From Caballeronia fortuita (GTDB taxonomy: Bacteria > Pseudomonadota > Gammaproteobacteria > Burkholderiales > Burkholderiaceae): a DNA stretch of 64,000 bases. Position 1 is the first letter of the stretch; the number at the start of each line of letters is the position of its first letter. Positions 26,621 through 35,950 of the stretch are shown here, piece after piece. The stretch lies in contig NZ_FCNX02000009.1 of assembly GCF_001544835.2 (NCBI RefSeq), forward strand, positions 268,226 through 332,225, in the 5' to 3' direction. The position numbers and the translations under genes were made by a program. The notes below the pieces were generated by a model that saw only the letters and a program-made list of their open reading frames with translations, was not told the origin of the DNA and searched no databases.

Positions 26621-27793
26621 GTGGATAGACGCAGTTTCATGAAGGCCGGCGCAGTTACGGCTGTTGGTTTCGCCGGTCCCTCGTTTTCGGTAGCGGCGCA
26701 GGCAGAGGGAAAGCCGTTGAAAGTAGCCTTGATGGCCAACATGAGCGGCCCGGCTGCATTTTTTGGTGAAGCGTGCAAGAACTGCGCGACCCTCGCAGTC
26801 TCAGATCTCAATGCGCGCGGTGGCATCCTCGGCCGTCCCCTCGAGCTTCTTGTGGGCGATTCGGGCACCGCTCCAGCGGAAGCATCGCAGACGGCTTTGC
26901 GCCTCTGGAGACGCGACGGGGCTGAAGTCTTCATTGGGTCACACGACAGCGCTGTTCGCACGGCGCTCGAGGGCGTCTTCCGTGGCAAAGTTCCGTACTT
27001 CTACACGCCGACGTACGAAGGTTCGGATTGCTCGCCGGGGACGTTTTTCCTTGGTGAGACGCCCAAGCAGCAGATCGCGCCGGTCATGCCATACCTCGCA
27101 CAGCAGTTCAACATCAAGCGTTGGTACTTCGTCGGTAATGACTATATCTGGCCGCGGAAGTCCAACGACATTGCTAAGAAGTTGGCCCAGAGCACGGGCG
27201 GCTCAATCGTAGGCGAGGAATATGTTCCGTTCACGGTCGATAACTTCGACTCGACTCTCGTCAAGATTCGGGACAGCAAGGCGGACGCCGTCTTCATTAC
27301 GCTTGTTGGCGGTTCTTCCGTCACGTTTAATCGGGCTTTCGCGAGCTTTGGCCTGAGCGATAAGGTACTTCGTTACGGCACGCTTCTCGAAGAGAACACT
27401 GTTGCCGGTATCGGGGCGCAAGCGACCGCAAATTTGTACGCTGCGTCGGGCTTTTTCTCGTCTGCCAAGACCCCGGCAATTCAAGCATTCATGAGTCGCT
27501 ATCACAGCAAGTTTGGCAACACATCCGTATTGAGCACCGTCGGCGAATCAGTGTTCGAGGGTTTCATGATGCTCGACGCTGTGGCCGGAAAGGCTAGGGC
27601 CCTCGACGTTGCATCACTGACTGCGGCCTCGGAAGGCGCGACCTTCAATGGTCCACGGGGAAAAGTCACGATGAAGCGACGAAACGCCATTTCGGATATA
27701 TACCTGGCAAAAGCGAACGGAACGTCATACGACATTGTCAAGACATTCCCGCAAGCCGACCCCGGCGAGGCATGCCCGATCGACCATGCTTGA
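26621..27793 (+). CDS. Liv-type ABC transporter substrate-binding protein
   Basis: 390 residues. The N-terminus MDRRSFMKAGAVTAVGF has a Tat-like RRSF motif and a hydrophobic segment, with predicted cleavage after about residue 30 (VAAQA). The rest is a Peripla_BP_6 fold (KVALMANMSGPAAFFGEA..., LNARGGILGRPLELLVGDSG). Periplasmic ligand capture. The gene is 33 nt after the amidase and 12 nt before the permease gene, so the importer is probably co-expressed with the amidase and may bring in mandelamide, phenylacetamide or an aromatic acid rather than amino acids. Substrate is inferred from context only. Confidence 0.88.
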   Translation: MDRRSFMKAGAVTAVGFAGPSFSVAAQAEGKPLKVALMANMSGPAAFFGEACKNCATLAVSDLNARGGILGRPLELLVGDSGTAPAEASQTALRLWRRDGAEVFIGSHDSAVRTALEGVFRGKVPYFYTPTYEGSDCSPGTFFLGETPKQQIAPVMPYLAQQFNIKRWYFVGNDYIWPRKSNDIAKKLAQSTGGSIVGEEYVPFTVDNFDSTLVKIRDSKADAVFITLVGGSSVTFNRAFASFGLSDKVLRYGTLLEENTVAGIGAQATANLYAASGFFSSAKTPAIQAFMSRYHSKFGNTSVLSTVGESVFEGFMMLDAVAGKARALDVASLTAASEGATFNGPRGKVTMKRRNAISDIYLAKANGTSYDIVKTFPQADPGEACPIDHA

Positions 27794-27805
27794 TGTGATA
27801 TTCCC

Positions 27806-28651
27806 ATGTTGATTTCCTACTCTCTGAATATCGGATATGCGTGCGCCGCGCTCATTATGACGACACTCGGGCTCGCCATCGTGTTTGGACTCCTCGGTGT
27901 GCTGAACATGGCGCACGGCGAGTTTCTCATGATAGGCGCGTACTCGGTGGCTGTGGTGCAGCATGCGCACCTTCCCATTGCGTTGGCGCTTCCTCTAGCT
28001 GCTGTGACATGTGCCGTTCTTGGGTGGCTTGTCGAACGGTTTCTCATCCGACCACTCTACCAACGCCCCTTCGACACACTGCTCGCGACTTGGGGACTGT
28101 CTGTTTTGCTCAGAGAGGCGGTCGCGGCAGTTTTCGGTCGGGGCTATCAAGACGTGGCGGGCGTGGACTCTTCGCCTATCCGCGTCTTTGGCACGGCTTA
28201 TCCCCTTTACAGACTACTCATTATCATCGGCGTCGTTGTATTTATTGTGTGCCTGGCAATCTGGTATTCAAAGAGTCAGGCCGGAGCGCGCATTAAGGCG
28301 ATGGCAAGCAATGCACCTCTTGCACGGGCGGCGGGGATCAACACGACGTTGCTCGCCAGCGGCACATTTATCACCGGCGTTGTCGTCACCGGGATTGCAG
28401 GTGTGCTGCTGGCCCCGATTGTCCGCGTCGAACCTTACATGGGGCTTGACTATCTTCTGACGTCTTTCTTTGTCTTGGTCGTGGGCGGCTTGGGAAGTCT
28501 GCTCGGATTAGTAACGGGAACCATTGCAATTGGCGGCACGCAGTCCGTCGTCTCCGGCGTGATGGACCAAACGGCTGGATATACAGCCGTCCTCGTACTC
28601 TCAATCTATTTCTTGTGGAGCAAGCCAAATGGCCTCGTCGCGCGGTCTTGA
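27806..28651 (+). CDS. Liv-type ABC transporter permease (LivH class)
   Basis: 281 residues with about eight hydrophobic helices. The LivH-class motif GVLNMAHGEFLMIGAY lies near residue 33, and the EAA-like loop region AGARIKAMASNAPLARAAGI near 165. ATG start with a 12-nt gap after the binding-protein gene. It overlaps the next gene by 23 nt. Inner membrane; forms the channel with the fused permease-ATPase that follows. Confidence 0.9.
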   Translation: MLISYSLNIGYACAALIMTTLGLAIVFGLLGVLNMAHGEFLMIGAYSVAVVQHAHLPIALALPLAAVTCAVLGWLVERFLIRPLYQRPFDTLLATWGLSVLLREAVAAVFGRGYQDVAGVDSSPIRVFGTAYPLYRLLIIIGVVVFIVCLAIWYSKSQAGARIKAMASNAPLARAAGINTTLLASGTFITGVVVTGIAGVLLAPIVRVEPYMGLDYLLTSFFVLVVGGLGSLLGLVTGTIAIGGTQSVVSGVMDQTAGYTAVLVLSIYFLWSKPNGLVARS

Positions 28652-30407
28652 GTGGTTGGCGCAAGCGGCCATAGCGTGTGTCTTGCTGTCTTTGCCGGCA
28701 TGGGCAGGGGACTACAGCGCGACACAGGTTGGCTTGCTGTTGTTGTACGGAATGGGGGCGCAGAGCGTCGCTCTTTGTTGGGGGCGAGCAGGCTTCTTGC
28801 CGCTGGGCCAAGCCCTGTTCTTTGGTCTGGCGGCATATTTGAGTGCCTACGGGTTGAAATGGTTCGCCGACGCGTCAGCCGTGACGGCAATCATTTGCGT
28901 AGTTGTCGCAGCATTTTTAGCGGGATTGTTGGCTTACGTCATTGCCCTCATGGTGTTTGCGCGCCGAATCGACAGCGGCCCGTTTTTCTCGCTCATCACG
29001 CTCGCTCTGACCATGCTCGGTTTTCTGCTGGGCAACCAATGGAGCTCGGTCACTGGCGGCTTCAACGGTCTCACTGAGGTACCTGACCTTCCGTTCACGG
29101 ACCGCTATGGCAATCTCTACTACGTCATCGCGGTCTGCGCAATTTTCATCACAGCTTTTCTGACCTGGATTGTTAAGCGGCCGATCGGCGTGCTTTGGAA
29201 TGCGGTGGCGGAGAACGAGAACCGGCTCCAGTTCTTCGGATTTGCGACACATCGACTCAAGGCGGTGGCTTTCGGCATTGCTGCCGGTATTGCGGGATTG
29301 GGAGGTGCCCTTTACGCTCCCCATGAAGGCATCGTAACGCCGCAAGCGCTCGGCACTGAACTCTCGGCTCAGTTTGTGATTTGGGCCGCCGTCGGTGGCC
29401 GTCGCAGCCCGCTTGGTGCCCAGCTCGGAGCTTTGATTATCGGATTGCTCGCCGCGCAATGGCGTGACCAGTTCTCTTTCTGGCAAGTGCTGATCGCAGC
29501 GATATTCATCTTAGTTGTTCGCTTTTTCCCGGAGGGACTTGCCGGCGTCGGTCGCATCGGGTCCCGCCTGATCCTTGGCGCCAAGACAGCCAGCAAAGCC
29601 GCGAGCACGCCGATTGCCGCGCCGACGCTGAACCGTGACACACGCCCCCAGGCAGCGATGCCGCTTCTCGAGTTCCACAATGTTGAGGTATCGCAAAGTG
29701 GTGTTGGTATCCTCAATGGTCTGAGCCTCACGGTCCAGGGGAAAGGGATAAGTTGCGTAATCGGTCCCAACGGTGCCGGCAAGACCTCGTCCTTCAACGC
29801 GATGACTGGGCGTTTACCCGTCAAGACTGGCAAGGTGGTCGTTTACGGCCAGGACGTAGTCGGGCGACAAGCATGGCAAGTTTCGCGACTGGGGGTGGGT
29901 CGGAAGTTTCAAATACCATCTGTTTTCGATCGACTTTCAGTCGAGGACAACATGCGGATTGCAATTTGGGCGAACCGAATTCGGCCAATCGATTTGCTGA
30001 AATCCTCGCCCCTGCACTGGACGTCGCCGGCCAAAGCCCGCGTTCAGGGTCGATTTGCTTTTATCGAGGAAAGGCAAACGAGCGATGCTGGCTCGCTGTC
30101 GCAAGGCTTGCGTCAGATGCTTGAGTTCGCGATGGTTGCAACGATGGAACCAAAGCTTTATCTCCTCGACGAACCCTGTGCCGGACTCTCCGCACATGAA
30201 ACTCACGAAATGATGACTGCCATCAAGTCGACTGTCGAAGAGAGTGAAGCGTCGGCGCTCGTAATTGAGCACGACATGAGTGCTTTGGAGCGCATTGCTG
30301 ACAACGTTATTGTTCTGCACCAAGGTAAGAAGCTCGCGACGGGCTCTCTCGAAGACATCAGAGCATCGAGCGAAGTGAAAGCTGTCTATGCAGGAGGACG
30401 AAAATGA
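28629..30407 (+). CDS. Fused Liv-type permease (LivM class) and ATPase (LivG class)
   Basis: 592 residues. Residues about 1-310 are a LivM-type permease with repeated hydrophobic helices and the loop RPIGVLWNAVAENENRLQFF. After a linker of about 35 residues, an ABC ATPase domain follows, with Walker A GPNGAGKTS (from 379), a signature of LSQGLRQ form in place of LSGGQ, and Walker B LYLLDEPCAGL. Such LivM-LivG fusions occur elsewhere in proteobacteria. The start codon lies inside the upstream permease gene, and the stop overlaps the next gene by ATGA, so the four genes are translationally coupled. Inner-membrane/cytosolic. Confidence 0.92.
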   Translation: MASSRGLEWLAQAAIACVLLSLPAWAGDYSATQVGLLLLYGMGAQSVALCWGRAGFLPLGQALFFGLAAYLSAYGLKWFADASAVTAIICVVVAAFLAGLLAYVIALMVFARRIDSGPFFSLITLALTMLGFLLGNQWSSVTGGFNGLTEVPDLPFTDRYGNLYYVIAVCAIFITAFLTWIVKRPIGVLWNAVAENENRLQFFGFATHRLKAVAFGIAAGIAGLGGALYAPHEGIVTPQALGTELSAQFVIWAAVGGRRSPLGAQLGALIIGLLAAQWRDQFSFWQVLIAAIFILVVRFFPEGLAGVGRIGSRLILGAKTASKAASTPIAAPTLNRDTRPQAAMPLLEFHNVEVSQSGVGILNGLSLTVQGKGISCVIGPNGAGKTSSFNAMTGRLPVKTGKVVVYGQDVVGRQAWQVSRLGVGRKFQIPSVFDRLSVEDNMRIAIWANRIRPIDLLKSSPLHWTSPAKARVQGRFAFIEERQTSDAGSLSQGLRQMLEFAMVATMEPKLYLLDEPCAGLSAHETHEMMTAIKSTVEESEASALVIEHDMSALERIADNVIVLHQGKKLATGSLEDIRASSEVKAVYAGGRK

Positions 30408-31114
30408 AGGACGTGTCTACTACGTCATACGCACTGGAGTTCCGCGGCGTCGTCGCCGGCTATGGTGACACGATGGTGCTTCGAGGCGTATCAGGGGAAG
30501 TCGGGCCGGGCCAGGTTATTGGGGTGCTGGGCCGCAATGGAGTCGGGAAGACAACGCTCATGCGCGCACTGACGGGAACCATTCCGCTTTCGAGTGGCGA
30601 TGTGATTTGGAATGGTGAGAGTATCGCGGGTGTTGCCGCACACGCAAGGCGAAAGTTAGGCATTAGCTACGCTCCGCAGGAGCGCATGGTATTCGATGAC
30701 CTATCCGTGGCTGACAATTTGACCATTGGTTTCCCCGACCGCGGCTTCGCGCGCTTCGAGAGCGCACTGAAAATGTTTCCGCGGATAAAGGAGCGACTTG
30801 CACAGCAAGCTGGGAAATTGAGCGGGGGCGAGAAGAAATTGTTGTCCGTCTGTCGAGTTTTCAGTGAGCGCTCGGCGTTGACCCTCATCGATGAACCATC
30901 AGAGGGCGTAGCGCAGGAGAATCTCGAGCGAATGGCCGAACTTGTCCGCCAGCGCACCGCAGAAGGCGCCTCCTTCGTCATCGTGGAGCAGAACATTAGC
31001 TTCCTCTCGTCGCTTGCAGACCACTTCATCGCGCTGGACCATGGAGAGACTGTGCTGCGCGCGGCAGCATCTGACGTCTCGAAGGAAAGCCTGGAAGCCG
31101 TTCTTACTGTTTAA
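30404..31114 (+). CDS. Liv-type ABC transporter ATPase (LivF class)
   Basis: 236 residues. Walker A GRNGVGKTT near residue 44, signature LSGGEKKLL near 143, Walker B ALTLIDEPSEG and the switch histidine region further on. It overlaps the fused permease-ATPase gene by four bases and ends the amidase-ABC operon. It pairs with the LivG domain of the preceding protein as the second nucleotide-binding subunit. Confidence 0.92.
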   Translation: MKDVSTTSYALEFRGVVAGYGDTMVLRGVSGEVGPGQVIGVLGRNGVGKTTLMRALTGTIPLSSGDVIWNGESIAGVAAHARRKLGISYAPQERMVFDDLSVADNLTIGFPDRGFARFESALKMFPRIKERLAQQAGKLSGGEKKLLSVCRVFSERSALTLIDEPSEGVAQENLERMAELVRQRTAEGASFVIVEQNISFLSSLADHFIALDHGETVLRAAASDVSKESLEAVLTV

Positions 31115-31324
31115 ACGCCTAAGACATTGTCGGATAGGGTGACGCCACGAGCTCTCCGCAGCATGTAAAGGACTCCTTAGTGCTGGCTCGATGACCTCTA
31201 TCTAAACAACAGCCAACGCGCCAAGCGCTTGGGTACTCTCCGGGCGATGCCATGCTGCTGCAAATCCGTCCCGAAAACGACTAAGTCGGAGGGTCGCTGA
31301 TCAGCGTTGTTGCGTCCGCCGTAA

Positions 31325-31340
31325 ATGGTATCGATTCCAT
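31325..31340. promoter_or_regulatory. Near-perfect 16-bp palindrome upstream of the porin
   Basis: ATGGTATCGATTCCAT is palindromic except for one central-flank pair and lies about 200 nt before the porin start. It is the only structured feature noticed in the 420-bp gap 31115-31536. It could be an operator, but nothing ties it to a regulator. Confidence 0.25.
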
Positions 31341-31536
31341 GCGTTACCTCATCAATTTTGATGATGCTGGCTAAAAAAAACGTTCATTAAAGTCGGCTTG
31401 ACTGGGAACTCTCGGTGGGCGGTAGAAGTGCAGAGTTGCTTGAGCGAGAACGAGCGTCTGATCAAACAGATGTCGTTCCTATCTATTCATTGTTAAGTAA
31501 TCCAATCATTTAACTAGACAGAAGAAGGTACGGAAG

Positions 31537-32592
31537 ATGAAACGGAAAACGCTTGCTGCGGCAGCAGCAATGGCGACATGTGCATACGCCCACGCTCAGT
31601 CCTCTGTGACGCTGTACGGCGTGCTCGATGCCGGTATCACGTACACAAGCAATATCTCGAACGCAAATGGGCACGGAAAAGCAGTCCAGTTTCAGGACGG
31701 GGTGATTCAGCCGACGCAATGGGGCATGACTGGATCTGAGGACCTCGGCGGCGGCGTGCGCGCAATCTTCACCTTGGAGAACGGCTTCAGCCTGTCGAAC
31801 GGGCAATTGATTCAAAGCGGATCTATGTTCAATCGGAAGGCATACGTCGGTTTGATTGGACCATGGGGGCGATTGACCCTTGGTCGTGACTTCGACTTTA
31901 TCGGGGAAACCTTTCCGCGATACTCGAACGGTGTGTTGACACCAGCGGGTCTCCTCGGATGGGGTCTTTCGTCTTACGCATCCGGTGGCTACATTCTCGA
32001 CAATCGCGTGTGGGGCGACCAAGTTAGCAACGCTGTCAAGTATGTTTCTCCGACGTTCGCTGGCTTGAACGCCGGCGCTATGTACGCATTCGGTAACACA
32101 CCCGGCTCAATGGGAACCAATCAATTGATGAACTTCATCGTCAATTATTCCCAAGGCAACTTCGCGGGCTCCGTCTCATACTTCAACCAACATAACGCGG
32201 CGAACGGCTCGGCAAACGAAACGGTATGGGCGGCGGGCGCGGCTTACACGCTCGGATCATTCCAACTAGCAGCAAATATTGCATCGGCGGAGCTGTCTTC
32301 GACAAATAAGCCACGTGCGACGACGCTCGAAACGACCGTGCAGTACTCGTTGAGGCCCGACATTGTGCTGTCGGGCGGCTACACGCAGCAATGGCGGAAC
32401 AACAACTTGGGAAGCGCAAACACATTCATCCTTGGCGCTGACTACCTGCTGTCCAAGCGAACGGACGCGTATGTCGTGGGCGTTCTCGGTCATGACCACG
32501 CCTATCCGGCACAGATTGAGGCCGCACTCGGCGCTCCCTCGAGCAGCAACACACAGAGCGGGGTTCGCGTCGGCTTGCGGCACCGTTTTTGA
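31537..32592 (+). CDS. Gram-negative trimeric porin (OmpC-like, porin_4 type)
   Basis: 351 residues. A signal peptide (MKRKTLAAAAAMATCAYAHA) is followed by the classic mature start QSSVTLYGVLDAGITYTSN. Alternating beta-strand pattern, the PTQWGMTGSEDLGGGVRAIF block and a C-terminal phenylalanine (LRHRF) recognised by the outer-membrane assembly machinery are all present. It sits between two ABC importer operons of aromatic-acid type and probably gives the outer-membrane entry for their substrates, though Burkholderiaceae carry many general porins. Its own promoter lies in the 422-bp gap upstream. Confidence 0.92.
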   Translation: MKRKTLAAAAAMATCAYAHAQSSVTLYGVLDAGITYTSNISNANGHGKAVQFQDGVIQPTQWGMTGSEDLGGGVRAIFTLENGFSLSNGQLIQSGSMFNRKAYVGLIGPWGRLTLGRDFDFIGETFPRYSNGVLTPAGLLGWGLSSYASGGYILDNRVWGDQVSNAVKYVSPTFAGLNAGAMYAFGNTPGSMGTNQLMNFIVNYSQGNFAGSVSYFNQHNAANGSANETVWAAGAAYTLGSFQLAANIASAELSSTNKPRATTLETTVQYSLRPDIVLSGGYTQQWRNNNLGSANTFILGADYLLSKRTDAYVVGVLGHDHAYPAQIEAALGAPSSSNTQSGVRVGLRHRF

Positions 32593-32725
32593 AGAGGCAA
32601 ACGCGAAGCACCGCCGCTCTACAAGCATGCTAGCTCGGCGAGGACCGGCGACACGGGCCTTTTCAAGACGTATCACCGCGCATGGACGTACGTGTCCATT
32701 TATCACTTAAACTTTAAGAGGCATT

Positions 32726-33034
32726 ATGAGCCGCGTCATCCAGTTGATTTTCGCTTTTTCTTTATCGTTTATCGTCTGCTTCAGTGCGCAAGCTCAAGAC
32801 GCTACCGCGGTGCCTGCAGCTAGTTCGGCCGCACCGACCAGCAACCCCATCAGCAAAGCCGCAGACAAAGCAGAGCGCAAGCGCCAGCGTAAGGAAGCGC
32901 GCGCGAGGAAAAACGCAGAACTCAAGAAGCTCGAAAGCTCTGGCTATCGCCCGACACAGAACGACCCGAGCTACCCGCACAACCTCCAGGACGCGCAAAA
33001 AAAGGCTGGGACAGGGACCGGGCCGACGAACTGA
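32726..33034 (+). CDS. DUF4148-like small exported protein
   Basis: 102 residues. The signal peptide ends about residue 23 (FSAQAQD). The mature part is an Ala-rich spacer, a highly charged KAERKRQRKEARARKNAEL helix and the KLESSGYRPTQNDPSYPHNL motif, close to DUF4148-type proteins of Burkholderiaceae (pattern 'LeK.GY.P..nDp.YP..lq.A'). Periplasmic by prediction, function unknown. It follows the porin by 134 nt and is closed by a hairpin terminator. Confidence 0.7.
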   Translation: MSRVIQLIFAFSLSFIVCFSAQAQDATAVPAASSAAPTSNPISKAADKAERKRQRKEARARKNAELKKLESSGYRPTQNDPSYPHNLQDAQKKAGTGTGPTN

Positions 33035-33059
33035 CGCACACTGACTTTTGCTCATGACG

Positions 33060-33094
33060 AAGAAGGGACAAGACCCCCGAACTTGTTCCTTCTT
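33060..33094 (+). terminator. Hairpin terminator after the DUF4148-like gene
   Basis: AAGAAGGGACAAG (33060-33072) pairs with CTTGTTCCTTCTT (33082-33094) with one mismatch, 26 nt after the stop. The T-rich right arm substitutes for a separate T-tract. Nothing else was recognised between it and the AraC gene at 33342. Confidence 0.6.
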
Positions 33095-33341
33095 TGCATG
33101 CGCGGGAGATAGTGATGCGCGTGCGGTACGTTCTATAGGATACGCTGCCACAGCCACAGTCGAATGCGGTACGGACTGTCGGCCGAGCCGCGTGTTTGGC
33201 CTTATCAAAGACGCCTGTTTTGCATTGCGCGAAATTGAAGCTTACGCATTTCCGACAAAGACGTGGATAACCGGTCGGGATTCCCGCGACTCGGAACCTG
33301 CATATCTCTAGCAGTCGCGAAAGCGAATGAGGTCGGCTGCC

Positions 33342-34343
33342 ATGACGAAAGCTCTGCACTCGGAAGTGGGCGTAAGACCCTCAGCAATCAAACACCTCTC
33401 CACGCAGTCAGTGCCAGAGAGGGAGAGATTCGCCTACTGGATCGACGCGATCTGTCGGGTTTACGTTGGGCTTGACGGAGACACCACCGAAGACGCACAG
33501 CGTGTACATGGGGATGTTCGGGCGTGCTCTCTTGGACCGCTCGTAGTGACCGATTTATGTTCGAGCCAGTTGGTTGTACGCAGAACGCCATCGTTGATAA
33601 GTGCTAGCGCAGACGATTGTGTGTTGGTCCACGTGCAGCATCGCGGCAGTACTGTCATCGCGCAAGATAACCGTCAGTGCGTCCTCGGTCCTGGCGACTT
33701 CGCGATCTACGATAGCTCGCGTCCCTATGAACTTAGGTGCGACGCTGACGCTCACCACACCTTGGTCATACGACATCCGAAAGCCCAGTTGCTGCAGCAT
33801 GTGGCCAACCTCGAGGATTTGACAGCGACCCTAATACCGGCCGGGCACCTCTCTTCACGCCTTTTGCACGAGATGCTTGCGGGAGTACTCGGAGGCGTTG
33901 AGGAACTCACGCCGGGTTCAGCGTCTAGCTTCGCGGAATCCATGACCTGCATGGCAGCTGCGGGACTACGCGGACTTCCAGCGGCTAATCAACGACGTGG
34001 TTCGAACCTATCGTCGTTCCATATCGCGCGCGTGAAGGCCTTCGTCAACGAGAACCTGAGAGACCCTGATCTCTCGGTGTGTAAGATTGCGGCCGCAATG
34101 CATATGTCGAGCGACCACCTGTCTCGACTTTTCCGACATGAACCGCTGCAGCTGTCACGCCTCATTGCGCGCTTGCGGCTTGAAGCTTGCCGCCGCGACC
34201 TCGTTGACCCGCGACTGAAAAACCACAGCATCAGTGAGATAGCTTTTGGCTGGGCCTTCAGTGACGCGGCGAATTTTAGTCGCGCATTCCGTGAACAGTT
34301 TGGGATGTCTCCTCGCGAGTGGAGGAGCGCGGGTCCGGACTGA
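33342..34343 (+). CDS. AraC-family transcriptional regulator
   Basis: 333 residues from the ATG at 33342, favoured over the in-frame ATG at 33327 because GAGG lies 9-12 nt upstream. Sensor domain of AraC_binding_2 type (GDFAIYDSSRPYELR near 115) and a C-terminal double helix-turn-helix (KIAAAMHMSSDHLSRLFRHE; FGWAFSDAANFSRAFREQFG). It resembles the AraC protein at 23564 in layout and in the sensor-domain block, suggesting two related regulators. It lies upstream of the second Liv importer (286-bp gap) on the same strand and probably controls it. Confidence 0.9.
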   Translation: MTKALHSEVGVRPSAIKHLSTQSVPERERFAYWIDAICRVYVGLDGDTTEDAQRVHGDVRACSLGPLVVTDLCSSQLVVRRTPSLISASADDCVLVHVQHRGSTVIAQDNRQCVLGPGDFAIYDSSRPYELRCDADAHHTLVIRHPKAQLLQHVANLEDLTATLIPAGHLSSRLLHEMLAGVLGGVEELTPGSASSFAESMTCMAAAGLRGLPAANQRRGSNLSSFHIARVKAFVNENLRDPDLSVCKIAAAMHMSSDHLSRLFRHEPLQLSRLIARLRLEACRRDLVDPRLKNHSISEIAFGWAFSDAANFSRAFREQFGMSPREWRSAGPD

Positions 34344-34628
34344 CCAGTCTGTAAGCGGTTTTGTCCCCGTCAACGTATGCCTCCGCGTGTCGTGTCTCCC
34401 GCATGCCCGAGGGCAAACTGCAAGGTCGGGTCGTGCTCTTCCGCTCGCCGCTTCATCTGCATTCGCATTCGATCGCTGATAGGTCCTACATGCCGGAGAC
34501 GGACAAGAATCGTGTCTTTTGGCAACCAGATTCGGCCCTCTCCGGGCGCGTAAGCTGTCTCCCGTGCTTAAGCGAAGCACAGGTGTGTAAGTCGACTGTG
34601 ATTTCTACAATTGAGGCGCGTGACAGAG

Positions 34629-35909
34629 ATGAGTGAGACAAAAGCAAAGACGGGCCGTCGTCAGTTTCTCGGGACGGCGATTAGCGCGGCCGCTGCCCTT
34701 TCTGTGGCTGGACCGCGCCGAGCTTTCGCGGCAGACGACACAATCCGCATAGGCTACGTGTCACATAAAACGGGACCCTTCGCTCCTTTCGCCGAGGCAG
34801 ATGACTTTGTCCTGGGCCAAGTTCGTAAAGCTGTCGCCGGCGGCGTGGTGATTTCTGGTAAGCGCTACAACGTGAAGATCATCGACCGGGACGACCAAAG
34901 TAACCCGGACCGCCAAGCAAACATCGCTGCGGACCTCATCAACAACGAGAACGTCGACCTCATGCTTGGGCAAGTGACCGCCGGCGTGGGACTAGCCCAG
35001 CAGTGTGAACTCAACGGGGTACCATGCGTCACGACGATGAGCCCGTGGCAAGCCTGGATGTTCCCTTTAAAGGGGAGTCCAGAGAAAGGCTTCAGCAACA
35101 TATTTCATTTCTTCTGGGGTATCGACGACATCGGCAAGGTCTATCTCGATATCTGGAAGAACGTTCCCGGTAAGAAGGTAGTCGGCGTTCTGTTCGAGAA
35201 CACCCTGCAAGGGGCCGCGATGGGAGACCCGAAGACAGGCTTCCCCGCGATGGCTGTCGCCGCGGGTTACAAAGTGGTCGACCTCGGAAGATTCGCGCCA
35301 GGAAGCGATGACTATTCGAACTACATCCAGGCCTTCAAGAAGGAAGGCGTGCAAATCGTCACGGGTGTTGTTTCGCCTCCTGACTGGGCGAGCTTTGTAA
35401 AACAATCGGCCCAGATGGGTCTTGCGCCGGCAGCGGAGACCGTGGCTAAAGCACTTCTTTTCCCGGCAGGCGTCGCGGCTTTGGGACAGAAAGCAAACGG
35501 CATGTCTACCGAGCTCTGGTGGTCGCCGGCTTACCCGTTTAAGAGCAGCCTGACTGGCGAAACGGCCCGGCAACTTGCCGACACATATCAAAGCGCGACT
35601 AAGAAGGCTTGGACTCAGCCGATCGGGCCAATGCACGCTTTGTTTGAAGTGGGGGTGCAAGCACTGAAATCAAGCGCAGACCCGAAAAATCCAAAGAAGG
35701 TCGTCGAGGCCGTGCGAAACCTGAAGATGGACACGATTGTCGGTCGAATCGACTTCCCGGGGAGCGGAGTCAAGAACGTTTCAAAAATGCGTGTGGTCGG
35801 CGGTCAATGGTTTGTCAATGACAAGGGAAGCCCTGAGATCTACATCACGACAAACGGAACGGCCCCGGAGATCCCAACCCAGAGGAAGTTTGAGCTGTTG
35901 AAGGCGTAA
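34629..35909 (+). CDS. Liv-type ABC transporter substrate-binding protein (second importer)
   Basis: 426 residues from the ATG at 34629. The N-terminus MSETKAKTGRRQFLGTAIS carries a twin-arginine motif (GRRQFLG), followed by a hydrophobic segment and likely cleavage at RAFAAD. The Peripla_BP_6-like body begins TIRIGYVSHKTGPFAPFAEA. It heads an operon of five transporter genes. Ligand unknown; the surrounding catabolic genes suggest an aromatic or organic acid. Confidence 0.9.
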   Translation: MSETKAKTGRRQFLGTAISAAAALSVAGPRRAFAADDTIRIGYVSHKTGPFAPFAEADDFVLGQVRKAVAGGVVISGKRYNVKIIDRDDQSNPDRQANIAADLINNENVDLMLGQVTAGVGLAQQCELNGVPCVTTMSPWQAWMFPLKGSPEKGFSNIFHFFWGIDDIGKVYLDIWKNVPGKKVVGVLFENTLQGAAMGDPKTGFPAMAVAAGYKVVDLGRFAPGSDDYSNYIQAFKKEGVQIVTGVVSPPDWASFVKQSAQMGLAPAAETVAKALLFPAGVAALGQKANGMSTELWWSPAYPFKSSLTGETARQLADTYQSATKKAWTQPIGPMHALFEVGVQALKSSADPKNPKKVVEAVRNLKMDTIVGRIDFPGSGVKNVSKMRVVGGQWFVNDKGSPEIYITTNGTAPEIPTQRKFELLKA

Positions 35910-35950
35910 GGGCAGTCTCCACGTTTGGATCGCACTTGCTATTTGGGGGT

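Noticed and set aside
32360..32710. 115-residue frame overlapping the porin 3' end
   Set aside because: Out-of-frame shadow of the porin; low-complexity basic sequence.
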